Shown: positions 33,052-45,458 of the stretch, piece by piece
Numbering within the stretch: the stretch's first letter is position 1
How the letters are laid out: each line of letters begins with the position of its first letter
Source: Spinacia oleracea
Taxonomy: Eukaryota > Streptophyta > Magnoliopsida > Caryophyllales > Amaranthaceae
Length of the DNA: 64,000 nucleotides
Direction: 5' to 3'
NCBI RefSeq assembly: GCF_020520425.1
Contig: NC_079487.1
Location: 129,788,385 to 129,852,384 of the forward strand
Position numbers and translations under genes: made by a program
The notes under the pieces: generated by a model
What the model was told of the DNA's origin: nothing
Seen by the model: the letters and a program-made list of their open reading frames with translations, nothing else
Database searches by the model: none

Positions 33052-34260
33052 GTTGTTAGTTGTTTGTATTAGCTGGTTTGACTAACTGGTTGAATTAGCT
33101 GTTTGTGTAAAAGTGTTTGGTAAATTAGTTGTTAAATGTTAGTTGTTTAATATGTAAAATGACCATTAAGGATACGTTGTTGTTGGGTACTTTGTTTCTT
33201 ATTAGTATTAGACAATAGTTTATGTTAATTATCTTCTCTTTATTTTTTAAATAAGCATAGAATAAATAAATAAATAAATTATATTTCGTTTTAAAAAATT
33301 AAAAAATTAAAACAATTCTTTTTCTAAAAAATTATTCTTAATTTCAAATTTTAAATACATAAACTATTGATCGATATGCAAATAGCTAAAGAAATGCTAG
33401 TAATGACATTACAAGCATGATTGCAATAGTTTTAATTAAGTATTTCAACGTACTAATATAAATTTTATTACAACAAGTAGCGAGTAGTAAATAGGGTAAA
33501 TGAAATAATGTAGAATGTTAAGCTAGGCTGTTAAGTGTTGTGATTTTAGGCAATATTAGGACAAAGTAGTAATTTTACATTCACTTTCTCAAACCGCTAA
33601 TTGCAAAAAGCTCATATATTGAGTTTTTTGAGAATTAACTTTTTCACCCCAAAACTCTCTTCCAACCCTCTCCTAACCAAACACTCCCAATTAGCTTTTT
33701 GAAAAAGTCAAACCTCTAATTCACCTCAAAAATATTTTCCCCCCTCAAACCTCTCCTAACCAAACACTCCTAATATAGCGAAAACATTAACACTGTGTTT
33801 GGAAACCAAGTTAACTTGGAAATGCGAGGAAAAGTAAAATTATGAAAATCTGTAGAAAAGTAAATCTGAAGAAATATGTAGAAATCTCTAAATTTTAATT
33901 TGTTTGCATGCCTAATTATTATGGAAAACTGGAGAAATTGGAATATCACATATTTTTCACTTCTTTAATTTTGTTTTTCACAGATTTCCACAGTTTTTCC
34001 ATCACTTCTCGGGGGGAAAAGTGTGGAAAACAAAACAGTTAAAGTATAACTAGTTGATTTCCATAGTTTTTTACACATTTCATTTTCCCCACTTTTTCAT
34101 TTAAATTACCAAACAAACTAAAATCAAGGAATTCTCTTATTTTACACACTTTTCCTCATTAAACTAGAGTTCTCAAACCTATTATAAACGTAGTATATAT
34201 GAAATTCAAAATATAAATAAACACCGGCAACAGCAAAAAAATTTACTAATACATAATCTG
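33052..34260. other. non-coding MITE-like sequence right of the mariner
   Basis: 33052-33775 continues the repeat the mariner entered (TTAGCTGGTTTGACTAACTGG..., ending CTCTCCTAACCAAACACTCC). 33785-34170 looks like a second, old MITE with TGTTTGG near its left end and GAGGAAAAGT words inverted at both ends. No gene seen. Confidence 0.4.
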
Positions 34261-34264
34261 GCAA

Positions 34265-35702
34265 AGTAAAACCGGAGGTTATCTTGGAGTATGAGGGGTA
34301 TCTTTCGAGCTAGTAATCTTCTGTTCAAGGGTTGTGATTGGAAAATTGGAAATGGTAAGAAAGTTTGGGCTGGTAAGGATAGGTGGGTCAATGGAAGAGT
34401 GCCTGAGTTTAAATCAAATGTCACACTACTCAATGCAGCGACATGGAAAGTTAATCATTTTATTCTTCCTAATGGTTCTGGTTGGAATCTTAATCGGGTT
34501 CATTCTTGTTTTGAGTTTAACGACGCCAGGGAAATTGTGGCAACAGAATTGCCTTCTACTAGTGTTGAAGATTTTCTTTACTGGCGTTTTCACAAGTCGG
34601 GTAAGTTTACTGTTAAAACAGCATATGCAATGTTAGCAGTGGAGGATTATGGGTTGGCACAGGCCCATCCAGGTTTGGATTTTTTTAAGATTTTGTGGGC
34701 TCTTAAGATCCTCCCAAAATGGAAGGTTTTTTTGTGGAAATTGTTTCACAATGGAATTGCTTCAAAAGTGAATGTTCGAAAGAAAGGAGTTCAGTTGTCT
34801 CTTACTTGTGATTTTTGTGCAAAAGATAACGAGGATATTCAGCACATTTTCAGGTTTTGTGACTGTGCGAAACGCGTTTGGAGGTATGGATCACTTGCGA
34901 TCCATTCAGAAATCAATGAGAACCTTTCCTTTATTGACTGGGTTCTCTACTATATCCGGCTTTTTCAATGCCAGGATGGGAAGAATAGTGTTAGGGTTAT
35001 TTATTTCATTGCAACACTTTGGGGTCTTTGGTTATCACGTAATAACCGAATATTCAGGAATGAAAGGGGTGAGGTTCTCGCAGTGTATATTATTATCAGG
35101 GAAGGTTTGAAGCAGCAAGAAATCTTTAGCAATCATCCATTTCCTGCATTACGTTTCCTACATCCTCCGGAAAATGATCCGCTTTATCCGCCGGGTTTTT
35201 TTAGAGTGATACTTGCTGACTCAGAGATACAAGGAATAATGTCTTTCATTCAGGTTGATGGATCTTGGAAGAAGAATACTCGGATAGCTGGAATGGGTTG
35301 GGTGCTTAGTAATCCTCTGATAACATCGGATAGGATCTTAGGTGGAGCTTCTGTAGGGACAGCGAAGTCAGCTCTTCAAGCGGAGGTCCTTGCATGTTTG
35401 TTTGCACTTAGATGGAGCATTACAGCTACAGTTCGACATATTACTGTTCTAACGGATTCTCATATGTTGGTTGAAATGCTTCTCCAACAAAGCACGATTG
35501 ACATTAACCTGCTTTGGACCATAACTGAGATTAAGCGTCTGGGAAGAATGTTCGACTGGTGCAGCATCCAAAAGGTAGGTCGAGATCAAGTTCAAGGTGC
35601 TCACGACATTGCAACCTCTGCAGCTGCAACTTCTATTTCTTTTGCTTTCTTTCCTTAATGTTTGTTTAGCACTTGTCAAAAAAAAAAAAACCAAAAAAAA
35701 AC
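34265..35702 (+). mobile_element. 5'-truncated LINE with long open 3' frame
   Basis: The plus strand is open for 455 codons (34291-35658). It reads SWSMRGI...FKGCDWKIGNGKKVWAGKDRW, the end of a plant L1-type reverse-transcriptase ORF. Next comes a zinc-binding region (about residues 133-195: KWKVFLWKL, CDFCAKDNEDIQHIFRFC), then RNase H (D323 in QVDGSW, E in QAEVLA, D in LTDSH). An A-rich tail with one CC break lies at 35678-35699. The 5' part, with endonuclease and the RT core, is missing, so the copy cannot move by itself. The unbroken frame shows it is younger than the LINE tails at 5.5 and 13.8 kb. Confidence 0.88.
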
Positions 35703-35914
35703 CGAGTGTTCTAGCACAATGCAGTTGATAGAATAGATAAAGTTATAAAGCAAATACAATGCAATGTAAAGATTCATACAGGGTATACTCTTAAAGATAA
35801 ATCTAGTATCCATGATAAATTTGGATCAACAACTTGTAATATTTATGTCTAGTCGATCAGTTAAAGGCACTTTAAGCCTGATTATAATTAAAACCTTTGT
35901 TGAGTTAGGGAGTA

Positions 35915-36459
35915 AGAGCTGGCAATGGGTTGGGTTGGGTCGAAATCAGGTCGACCCATTTATAAATGGGTTGAGATTTTCCCAATTCAACCCGACCTGT
36001 TTAATTAAGCGGGTTGAGATTTTCAACCCAACCCAACCCAACTATAAACGGGTTGACCTGAAGTTGACCCGTTTAATTTACTTTCCACTTTTAAGTGTAA
36101 ACTGACTTGAATTGCGAGGTGATGTTTTTGTGGTACATCTCATAGCAAAAAATAATACTTCAATATGTATTTGACATGAATCAAAATGTCAAATAATTGT
36201 TCAATGTTGAAGGAAAAGTGAGAAATAAAATCTTTCAAATAACATTCTACAGATCTATATTACATACTTGCTTGAACTTAAACGGGTTAGGCGGGTTGTT
36301 TTCGGGTTGAAAATTTCAACCTGACCCAACCCATTTAATTAAACGGGTTGGGTTGGGTTGACCCATTTAATTAAACGGGTTGAAAATCTCGACCCAACCC
36401 TTTATTATTGGGTTGGGTTCGGGTTGGGTTGGTGGGTTGGGTCAATTTTTGCCAGCTCT
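35915..36459. mobile_element. hAT-type MITE rich in GGGTTGGG (545 bp)
   Basis: Terminal repeat AGAGCTGGCAA, exact in the inverted right end, with an exact 8-bp duplication AGGGAGTA at 35907-35914 and 36460-36467. The interior is made of repeated GGGTTGGGTTGGGT / AACCCAACCC and TTTAATTAAACGGGT words that fold back. No coding capacity. Confidence 0.92.
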
Positions 36460-36838
36460 AGGGAGTACTTCCTAAAGGTTTGTCATCGCTTCAAAGATAG
36501 GATGTGTAATCTTTTAGGAAATTAATTCATAAAACTAACTAATCAGACGAGTACATATATTGAAAATATGGACTACAATTACTCTACAATTCATTCACTA
36601 GAAGTGTTTGAAAAGTTTAATCAATTTATTCACAATATAACAGTGCAATTTTTTTTTGTCAAAGATACCTAAACTTATATACTCCGTAGTACGGAACATA
36701 AGAGGTTATTGTATCAAAGGAAACTATTTATATGCATGATAAGATTTGTTTGAAAGTTGACCAAACAATTAAGAACAAATTTTGTTTTATTTTACTCTTT
36801 TTAACAATTTAAATTGATTGATGAAGGGCAGTTAAGAA

Positions 36839-37033
36839 AAAAATAATAATCCTCATTTCTGAAATTGGCATAATCAAAGAATTTACTTAAAAATTTAAAT
36901 ACTCCGTATATAATCATTTATACTCATCAAACAAATAAATTAATATAAGTAGGTTTGATTATATACGAAGTATTTATATTTTTAAGTAAATTCTTTGATT
37001 ACGCCAATTTCAAAAATCATGATTATTATTTTT
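36839..37033. repeat. long inverted repeat (arms about 75 bp)
   Basis: The left arm (about 36839-36917) contains GAAATTGGCATAATCAAAGA, then ATTTACTTAAAAAT. The right arm (about 36957-37033) is its inverse with few differences. The spacer is about 40 bp. Likely a small foldback transposon. Confidence 0.85.
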
Positions 37034-37077
37034 GCGTCAATTAATCGAGTTGAAGTAATCAATTTTTGAAATTAATA

Positions 37078-37331
37078 CTTCCTCCATTCCGAAAATATCG
37101 CACCATTTGTTTTTTATACTATTCACACTACGACTTTGGCCATTTTTTGTGATTTGTACGTAATGAATTTTTATTCATATGGGGTCATGTTAGATTCGTA
37201 TCGATATATATATTTTCTAAATATTAATTTTTTATATTTTTACTTGCACACAATTTGAGATATTAAGAGTCAAAATAATGCTTAGATGAGTAAAAGTCAA
37301 CCATGATGCGATATTTTCGGAACGGAGGAAG
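37078..37331. mobile_element. Stowaway MITE (254 bp)
   Basis: Ends CTTCCTCCATTCCGAAAATA and, inverted, CTTCCTCCGTTCCGAAAATA, each followed by TCGCA. TA lies at 37076-37077 and 37332-37333. Close relative of 14965-15217. Confidence 0.9.
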
Positions 37332-37344
37332 TATATATTATATC

Positions 37345-37648
37345 CGTTTCAAAATGATCTTTACACTTTTCGTTTTAGTACGTTTCATAATGTTATTTAC
37401 ACTTTGCTTTATTCTATTTTTGATATCAAAATTTATTACCCTATCTTTCTTAGCCCATACGAGTAATATTTACAATTTTTACACTTTCTCTTATTTTATT
37501 TATTATTTTCTTACACTCACCCACCTTTTCTAAACATTTTTCTTACTTTATCCATGTTTTATTATACACAACTAACTTTTGTACTTATGTCTAAATCCAA
37601 TATTTATGTAAATAGTAACCGAAAAAATATTTATGAAACGAAGGTAGT
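37345..37648. mobile_element. possible second Stowaway abutting the first
   Basis: TATCCGTTTCAAAATGATCTTTACAC at the left and TTATGAAACGAAGGTAGTA at the right are roughly inverse. The match is short, so only tentative. Confidence 0.4.
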
Positions 37649-38224
37649 ACAACAACTTACGTACAGGGATTAGAGCTTGCACTTACGTCATATAAAAACA
37701 ATGTGATCACCTGATCGGATCACCGGAATAAAAAAAAAAAAAATCCGCCCCCCATTTTCGGCGCCACCCAACTGAGACCCGAACGAAGATACCTTCCAAG
37801 TTTCCAAAAGAGTGAAGACCATGACCGGCTTTAGCCTTGCCTGAGTTTTATTTCGACGTGCTCACAACTATACAAGCATACATATATTGTAAAATAAAAT
37901 AAAATAAAATAGTTGTAGTTGGATTTAGAGCTGGACACCGGTAAAGGCGGTAATAATGATTAGTTACTAATTTTAGATATATTAATAATCCCCTTAAACT
38001 TCGGATCGTTAAGACAGAAGAGAGAGAAAACGACAGACCCCACTTCCAACACCTCAGACACTCCCCCTCAACTTGCCATGACTGAGAAAGAGATCTGAAG
38101 AAAAAAAAAGAGAGAGAAACAAAATTAACAATTAAAATCCAATCAATCAATCAATCAAACAAACAATCAAATCTCAATTTTCCGCCATTGAAGCTAAGCT
38201 CTCAAGCTTTCTCTCTCCTCCTCC

Positions 38225-41200
38225 ATGCCTCGACCTCCAAACACCGAGTTCCAAGAATGGTGGAACAAGCAGCAAAAGGAGATTCACAACAATCTCAATC
38301 ACAACCACAACCACAACACACCTTCCTCTGCTGCTACTACTACTACTTCGTCAACTTCCAATGTCGAAAACCCTAATTTCGTCTCCGTCGAGATCGCTAC
38401 ATCGGAATCTGTATCATCGCCTGTAAATCACAAGGATCGCCGCAATCGAACTCGCAGCATCCGCCAGCTCTCCTTTTTCTGTCTTTTGAAGGTTCAGCAA
38501 TTCCTCCACTCTATCTCTTCCATTTTCTCCTCGTTTCTCTCTCTCCTCCGCACCGCCAACCGCCGCATCGCTAATTCGCCGCCGCTGCCTCGTCGTTACG
38601 CTGCCGATTCTAGATTTTACCGGCTGATCAAAGTGCTTTTAGGTGTGGTTCTGATTTTGCTGTGTTTTGAGCTGATTGCTTACTTCAAAGGCTGGCATTT
38701 TAGTCCGCCGTCGTTGCATAAGGCGGAGGTGTTAGGGTTTGTTGAGCTGGTTTATGCTAGTTGGTTGAGAATTAGGGCGGAATATTTAGCTCCGCCATTG
38801 CAGAGCTTGTCCAATATCTGCATTGTATTGTTTCTAGTGCAATCGGTGGACCGTGCCGTGTTGATGTTGGGTTGTTTTTGGATAAAATTGAGAGGGATTA
38901 AGCCGGTTGCGGAAATGGAGTATTCTTCCAAGTCTGAGGATCATAATGTGGAGGATTTCCCTATGGTTTTAGTGCAGATTCCTATGTGCAATGAAAGGGA
39001 GGTAAGATGATGTAGGTTTCATATTCCCTGCTTTAATTTTGACTTTGATTTAATATTTTTGCTCATTGTATATGCATCTTGTTTTGTTAGTGGTTGAGAC
39101 AAGAAACTGATGGTGTAGATGTTAGATTTTGCTTAGATGTCTAGTGGAAGTTTAGAATTTGTCTAGTCAGATTTCAAATTTAGAAAAGAATGGAGGTTTT
39201 AGAATTTGTTCTACTAAGATTTAGAATTTTAGAAATGAATGGAAGTAATTGATGTGGCTCAGTGGCTACGAACATGCCTTGATTGGTTGATTGTAGAAGA
39301 TTCAAATGACGTAGCTTGGAGTCTAAGACTTTTTTTTTTTTTTCTATGAAGGAAATTAAGGTAGGGGAATATAGTATTGCAACATAAAGTTCGCCAAAGT
39401 TGTGAGACTTGGAGGATAGGAACTACGGAGTAATACAGATCAAATCCGAGTTATCACCAATGAGCCACCGTGTTCCCTGCCCTTATCATATGGGATGTAA
39501 TGAAATGATAGAAATCTAACACATCTCTCCTAATATCTTCGAAAAAAATTGTATGATGTGAGTAGGACCTTGAAAAACTTGCATTTTTCTCTTTGAAAGT
39601 GAAATTTTTATTCCCAAAAAAATTCATGCATCAAAATACCCAGGCAGGTATATCGTATTAGTGTACACTTAAAGAGCACAATTATTAAGGAAATTAATAT
39701 AAGTCTCTGCTACAAACTACTCAGATTGCTATGTTTCAAGCTCTCAGCTTTGAAAAGAAATTATCAAAGATAATGTCCTGAAATTATCAAAGATAATGTC
39801 CTGAATGTTAACATTGGAATACCGGATGCCCCCTGCTGCAGCCTCTGGTTCGTGACAGCCTGAATCTTTTGAATTATACTCTCTCCATTTCTGTATAAAT
39901 GCATCACTTTGACCAACACACTTGCCAGTGGTACAACTTTGACGACTAATGTTTTTAATTGTCTATTGTAAATGCTATAAAAAAAGTTGAAATAGTGAAA
40001 ATATACGTTGTGACTAATCCAATAACATATTCCATAATAACAATTAACTGTGTATATAGTAGTAAAAAATCAAGCCAAACCTAGTATATGAATAGTGCAA
40101 AAGTCCAAGTGATGCATTTATTCAGAAACAAAGAGGGAGTACCACATTACCACCCAGAGCAGGTTTACTAATTCTTAGCTTTTCTTTCTACTGGTAGTCC
40201 TCCAAAAGAGAGAAATTTGACAAATGAGTGCTGAAAGAAGAATAAATACCCCAGTAGAAAAAAAAAGAATAAATGGTCAGGAACTCAGGGCTTTCCATAA
40301 CTTGATCGCATAAAAGGTGGCAAGAAATGCCAAAATTAAAGCAACATATCTTGAGTGGTCAAACCATCAATTTATCTGACAGCCAAACACAAACAGAAAT
40401 TCTCCCTAGGTTTTGCAACGAGTGATCAAAGGATTGTTTTTGTCTAATGAGGCACCTTGTGCTTTAGGGATAGCTTTTCATACAATTTTTTCCTGTTGCA
40501 GTTATCAAACCCCATAAGACCTGCTGAAACGATTGAGCTAAAACAACATCAGTTCCTTAATTTCAAAAGTACGGGCCAGCTTACTCAGCTATATGCCTAC
40601 ATGAATTAAAATGTCAATCTCAACAAGTCATTTACATGAATTCTTCTTCTCCTATCACTGATGAGTTCTGTAGTTCTGCCCAAGCATTACGGATGACGGC
40701 CATGTCAGAAATCCAAATCTTTTATTTCCCTTTTTTTTACTGCCACTCAAATATCCTTGGTCTATCTTGATTTCTTTAACCCTAAAATCCTCTTGATGAT
40801 CCAAGCAGCCTGTTTTGGGTAAGGGATATCCCACAGTACACTGTTCCACTAAGTACATAGTAAGCATGAATCCATTGACCCCCTAAGATTCCAGCTCCAT
40901 GGTATGCTGACTATGCTCCATATTTCAACGTCATTGCTTCTTGACAAAACCATTGATATTGTCTTTTTATAGATTGTCCCCATAGACTCACAGTGAGAGA
41001 AAGTGGCAGGGATGCTATAAGATTGACGGTATCCATATTTTTTTGTAAAGAATAGTGGCAAGTAATCTACGGAGTAGCAAGATCATTAGTGGTACTTTCA
41101 AGATTAGGGATTTAACTTAGTAGTACAGATATATTTTAGGTCATTGAATATTTGAATGGCGTTAAGGCCTAATATTTGATGTTGGCATTTGACTACTATA

Positions 41201-44200
41201 GAATGAGACTCTATCTTAATCTTGTCTGATTAATTAGTTCTTCCAAAGATCTATCATAATGCGGTTGTCATGAGGATGAATCTATTTTTTGTTTTGTTTT
41301 GTTTGCTAAGAATGAGAATGATCCTTTTGTGGATTTAGCTTAGCATTTACACGTTTCAAACAAACTTTCTTCATAATTCAGTTTTTAATTGTCTGTTTTC
41401 ATGAGAGGTTGTGTACTTTGACAAGCTTCTGCAAGAAGTTGCTCTTTCTCTCATGTTTTCTTACTTTTTTTTTGCACCATACATACAGACGTGGGAGCTA
41501 AAAAGACCACCCATTTTGCCAATTTCAATTTCTATCTTTAATTTTCTGACCTTTCCCCTAACTCTGTTTCCCTCTTGAAATAATCCTCTCCTTTTCTTGA
41601 TTGGTTTGCTGCCCAGATTTTTGCATGTTATGTTATTATAGTTTCTTTACAATTCTTGCAAAACTGGTCTGGAAGTGGATATACAACACTTAAATTCATT
41701 GCCTTTTGAATTTGGCAGTTAAGTTCCTAGGTTAAAATGAGGAACTGTATGTTAAGTTGCTAGCATTTGTCATGAAATCATTGAGTATCTACTAGTAGGG
41801 CATTGTGATCTAACATAGTTTTCTGATAATTGGATCATCTCTGATCTTTCTCCAGCTAAAAGTTCTTTGGTGTATGTTGAACAGGTCTATCAAAATTCCA
41901 TTGGAGCAGCATGTGTCCAAGACTGGCCAAGGGAAAGAATGCTTGTGCAAGTTTTGGACGATTCTGATGATCCAGATGTCCAACAGCTGATAAAAGCAGA
42001 AGTTCAAAAGTGGCAACAAAGGGGTGTTCGCATCTTGTATAGACACCGTCTTATCCGGACAGGTTATAAGGCTGGAAATCTAAAATCTGCAATGAACTGT
42101 AACTATGTCAAAGACTACGAGTTTGTTGCCATATTTGATGCTGACTTTCAACCAACACCAGATTTTCTGAAGAAAACTGTTCCATATTTCAAGGTAGTCT
42201 ATTTGTTATTTATGAATTTCCTCTACTGTTAAGGTTGAATAAATACATTTTTGTTGAGAAGCTGAGACTTTCCTTCACTTATGCAACTCTTGCACTGGTC
42301 TTTCAAACTTATACGGGGTAAGGCCTATGAAGTTATGAAGTCAGAAAATTAAATGCGTAGACTGGTGAATGACATTATATCATTTTGTACTGTCTCATTA
42401 GATTATTCAAAGTATAGTAAGCTATTTGTACTTCATCTAAATGCCTTCTTTCTTCTCCTCATTGTATTTAAGGGAAATGATGACCTTGCATTAGTCCAAA
42501 CAAGGTGGGAATTTGTGAACAAGGATGAAAACTTGCTGACAAGATTGCAATACATAAATTTGGCCTTCCACTTTGAGGTTGAGCAGCAAGTCAATGGAGT
42601 GTTCATCAACTTCTTTGGTTTTAATGGAACAGCTGGTGTCTGGAGGATCAAGGCTTTAGAGGATTGTGGTGGCTGGTCAGAAAGGACAACTGTTGAAGAC
42701 ATGGATGTTGCTGTCCGTGCTCATCTTTGTGGATGGAAATTCATCTTTCTGAATGATGTGAAGGTTGGTACATGCCGGAATACTTATAGTTTGATAATTT
42801 GGTGAAATGATGAAGCATGCTTGTTCTGAGTTTATATATTTTTGCAGTGTCTTTGTGAGCTGCCAGAGTCTTATGAAGCGTACAAGAAACAGCAATATCG
42901 CTGGCATTCAGGCCCTATGCAATTATTTCGTATGTGCTTCATGGAAATAATTCGTTCGAAGGTACGTAGTATGTTATCTCAATTTCTCAATATGTTTAAT
43001 CTTCTTTGATTTGGGATTGAATTTTACATTTCTGTTTTCTCTGCTTTTGCTTGCCCTTGTAAGCTTGCTGCTGATTATTCAATGTTGTCAGCGAGCTTTT
43101 GGTTGGGTTAGGTAAATATGGGATAGGGAATCCAGGGAACTGTTATGACTAGGTTTTAGAGAATGTGCAGGGAAATTGTCATATGGATTTTGTCACAAAT
43201 CATTTATTCGCTGCAATAATTCAAAGATGCGGATGTTACATGGTTCTGTGGTTTAAAGGATATAATTAGGAGGAGGTAAGTTGGAGCTACGGATATTGAT
43301 GATAAAATAAGGGAGAACCAATTACATTGGTTTGAGCATGTGAGACGGAGATCCGAAGGTGAACAAGGAAAGTAGAGAGTTGGGATCAAGGGGATCTTAG
43401 AAGAAGCTGAGGGAGACCGAAGATGACTTGGATGGAAGGAGTTAAGAATGATAATGAAAATTTTGGTTTGCAGGAGCATATAACACTTGATATAAGGGAA
43501 TTGGAGGGAGAAGATCATGGTTGACAAAATGGTTAATGTAGCCAACCCCATCATTTGGATTAAGGATTCAATGTTGTAATAATTCAAAGATAAAATGCAC
43601 AGATACCTTTTGATATAGTTACCAAGTCACTTGTCATGGAGGGTTGGCGTGTTGGATTATAGGGACTAATGTCTGTGGAGTGGGCGGCTGGGAGGATTGG
43701 AGGGATTTTTTTTTATTAGTTACAGTACGGGTCTCGTCTTTCAGGAGATAGCGGCTGGGGGGAGATTGGAGGGTTTTTTATGGTTAGGTACAGTATGGGT
43801 ATCCTCTATCAGGAAAAAAAGGGGCTGGTGGGGGGGATTGGAGGTTTTTTTTCTTTTTTATTTTTTAATTTTTATATCAGAGTTACAGCCCAACCATCAC
43901 CGCAGCACAGCCACGTTGAGGCTTGAGAGCGTGGAGAGGTGAGGGATTCAAAGTACCGGACTTGATCTCATGACCTCGAGGATTTATTTTTAACTTTGTG
44001 ATGTATACTAGAATTAAACTGAAGCAAGTTTATGGTAGGTTGATAAGACTAGTTGTGAGCTGTAGCATAATTGCACCAAAAAAAGGGGACCATGTTGAAA
44101 CTTGAAACTGAAGTAATATCGACTTATCGTTTGAAAGAGGATATGTCCTTTGTCCACTTTGATGATTACGAACCTATGTTACTTCGACACTCTGGTTAAC

Positions 44201-45458
44201 GGATGGTGTCGGATCCTCCGATCCTTCGACACCACAAGACACCCAAATATAGAGTGGTCTTGAATGAAATTTATTACATCTAGAGTGTCAGATCCTCCAA
44301 TCCCTTGTCGGACACGACACCCAAATAATAGTCTGAGCAACATAGCTACCAACTGTTAAGGTTTGTGCCTTTTCTAGTGAGGCCTAACATTGTTTGGAAT
44401 TCTAGAAATTATGCATATTGGCTTCAAGGCCATACTTCTGCTGTTGTACAGAACTTCAGATCTCCTCCAATTGTTTTCTGTATCTTCCTTTTATCTGGGG
44501 ATTGAGTACTTGAGTAAGTCACGTTTCAGTTGGGATTTGGACTTTTCTTTGCGAAGAAATACTCTTTGGTTTAGCAGGTTCAAGCCTGCATCCTTTTCTT
44601 AGCAACACATACATTAGCAGTTGCAAATGCCAGTTACAAGTACTATCATAGTACCATCAATAAAGTTATTCAGTGTTTCCCTGTGATGAATATTTAAACT
44701 GATATTTTAGAGTAGTTTAGTGTTATAAAATATAGTGTTTTGTAAAAAAAATAGATTATGGACCTAATTTTGTCTAGCTAATACACTTTTTCTTTTGTGA
44801 TATTCTCTTTATGTTTCAGGTGAGTTGGACGAAGAAGTTCAACCTAATATTTCTTTTCTTTTTGCTCAGAAAGCTTATTCTACCCTTCTATTCCTTCACT
44901 CTTTTCTGCATCATTCTTCCACTGACAATGTTTCTCCCAGAAGCTCATTTACCGGCTTGGGTAGTCTGTTATGTCCCTGGTTTCATGTCTCTGTTGAATA
45001 TCCTTCCAGCTCCACAGTCATTCCCATTTATAGTTCCCTATTTATTGTTTGAGAACACTATGTCAGTTACCAAGTTCAATGCCATGATTACTGGACTATT
45101 TCGATTTAAAGGTTCCTATGAGTGGGTAGTAACAAAGAAATCAGGAAGGTCATCTGAAGCCGATCTACTCGGTTTATCAGAAAAAGAATCTGAAATTTCA
45201 GCGAACACGTCCACTTTACAAAGGTCTGCGTCAGACTCGGGCCTTGAAGAGCTGAACAAGTTGAACATGAGTAAGAAAAGTGGGAAAATTAAAATAAATC
45301 GATTGTACAGAAAAGAACTTGCCCTGGCGTTTATTTTATTGACTGCCTCGGTCAGAAGCTTGTTATCAGCACAAGGAATTCACTTTTATTTCCTGTTATT
45401 TCAAGGAATCACTTTCCTGATTGTCGGCCTCGATTTGATAGGAGAGCAAGTAAGTTGA
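38225..45458 (+). CDS. CSLC: cellulose synthase-like C, xyloglucan glucan synthase (709 aa)
   Basis: Golgi family 2 glycosyltransferase that makes the beta-1,4-glucan backbone of xyloglucan. Exons 38225-39001, 41885-42193, 42473-42763, 42848-42961 and 44820-45458 all join in phase 0. The N-terminus [16 protein letters not shown] and the segment [12 protein letters not shown] are typical of CSLC, with hydrophobic segments at about 135-155 and 195-220. The catalytic motifs are DDSDD (284-288), DAD (344-346), TVEDMD (D438) and QQYRW (474-478). Further membrane segments follow in exon 5, and the end [10 protein letters not shown] is the usual CSLC C-terminus. Length and motifs look complete, close to the Arabidopsis CSLC4/5/6/8/12 group; which one I cannot say. 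The 5' leader is CT- and CAATCAAT-rich. Introns 1 and 4 hold a Stowaway, SINE-like pieces, a LINE fragment and a MITE. The stop codon overlaps a GTAAGT word, so a spliced 3' UTR is possible. Confidence 0.96.
39250..39480. mobile_element. possible SINE pieces in CSLC intron 1
   Basis: GTGGCTCAGTGGCTACGAAC (about 39254) followed at tRNA B-box distance by AGATTCAAATGAC looks like a tRNA-derived head, with a T-run near 39330-39344. A second, inverted GGTGGCTCATTGGTGATAAC word sits near 39450-39470. Family not known. Confidence 0.35.
39879..40139. mobile_element. Stowaway MITE in CSLC intron 1 (261 bp)
   Basis: Ends CTCTCTCCATTTCTGTATAA and, inverted, CTCCCTCTTTGTTTCTGAAT, then AAATGCATCAC on both. 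TA lies at 39877-39878 and 40140-40141. Confidence 0.85.
43215..43480 (+). pseudogene. LINE reverse-transcriptase tail in CSLC intron 4
   Basis: The plus strand reads KDIIRRR, then after a stop [20 protein letters not shown], then VRRRSEG, then degenerate [19 protein letters not shown]. This is the C-terminal signature of a plant L1-type RT (...APIEDKIRENRLRWFGHVRRRP...GRPKKTW). Stops and frame changes show it is dead. No tail or target duplication found. Confidence 0.8.
43687..43860. repeat. imperfect tandem repeat in CSLC intron 4
   Basis: About three copies of a 60-65 bp unit with GGCTGGG(A/G)GGATTGGAGG and TACAGTA(C/T)GGGT(C/A)TC words, diverged from each other. Confidence 0.7.
44174..44345. 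mobile_element. foldback MITE in CSLC intron 4
   Basis: The left CTATGTTACTTCGACACTC and the inverted right CTATGTTGCTCAGACTATT pair imperfectly, with inner GTGTCGGATCCTCC / GGAGGATCTGACAC. Same family as 20892-21076. Confidence 0.6.

Larger units (their letters stand above)
35703..38090. other. intergenic, repeats only until the CSLC promoter
   Basis: It contains a hAT MITE (35915-36459), a long inverted repeat (36839-37033), one clear and one possible Stowaway (37078-37331 and 37345-37648), and an AAAAT microsatellite at about 37890-37911. The last few hundred bases should include the CSLC promoter. No gene seen. Confidence 0.6.

Noticed and set aside
34206-34433. Minus-strand frame at the LINE 5' edge
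   Set aside because: Shadow of the LINE frame with no recognisable motif.
43204-43587. 127-codon minus-strand frame in CSLC intron 4
   Set aside because: It is the reverse of a decayed LINE tail, whose real motifs are on the plus strand.
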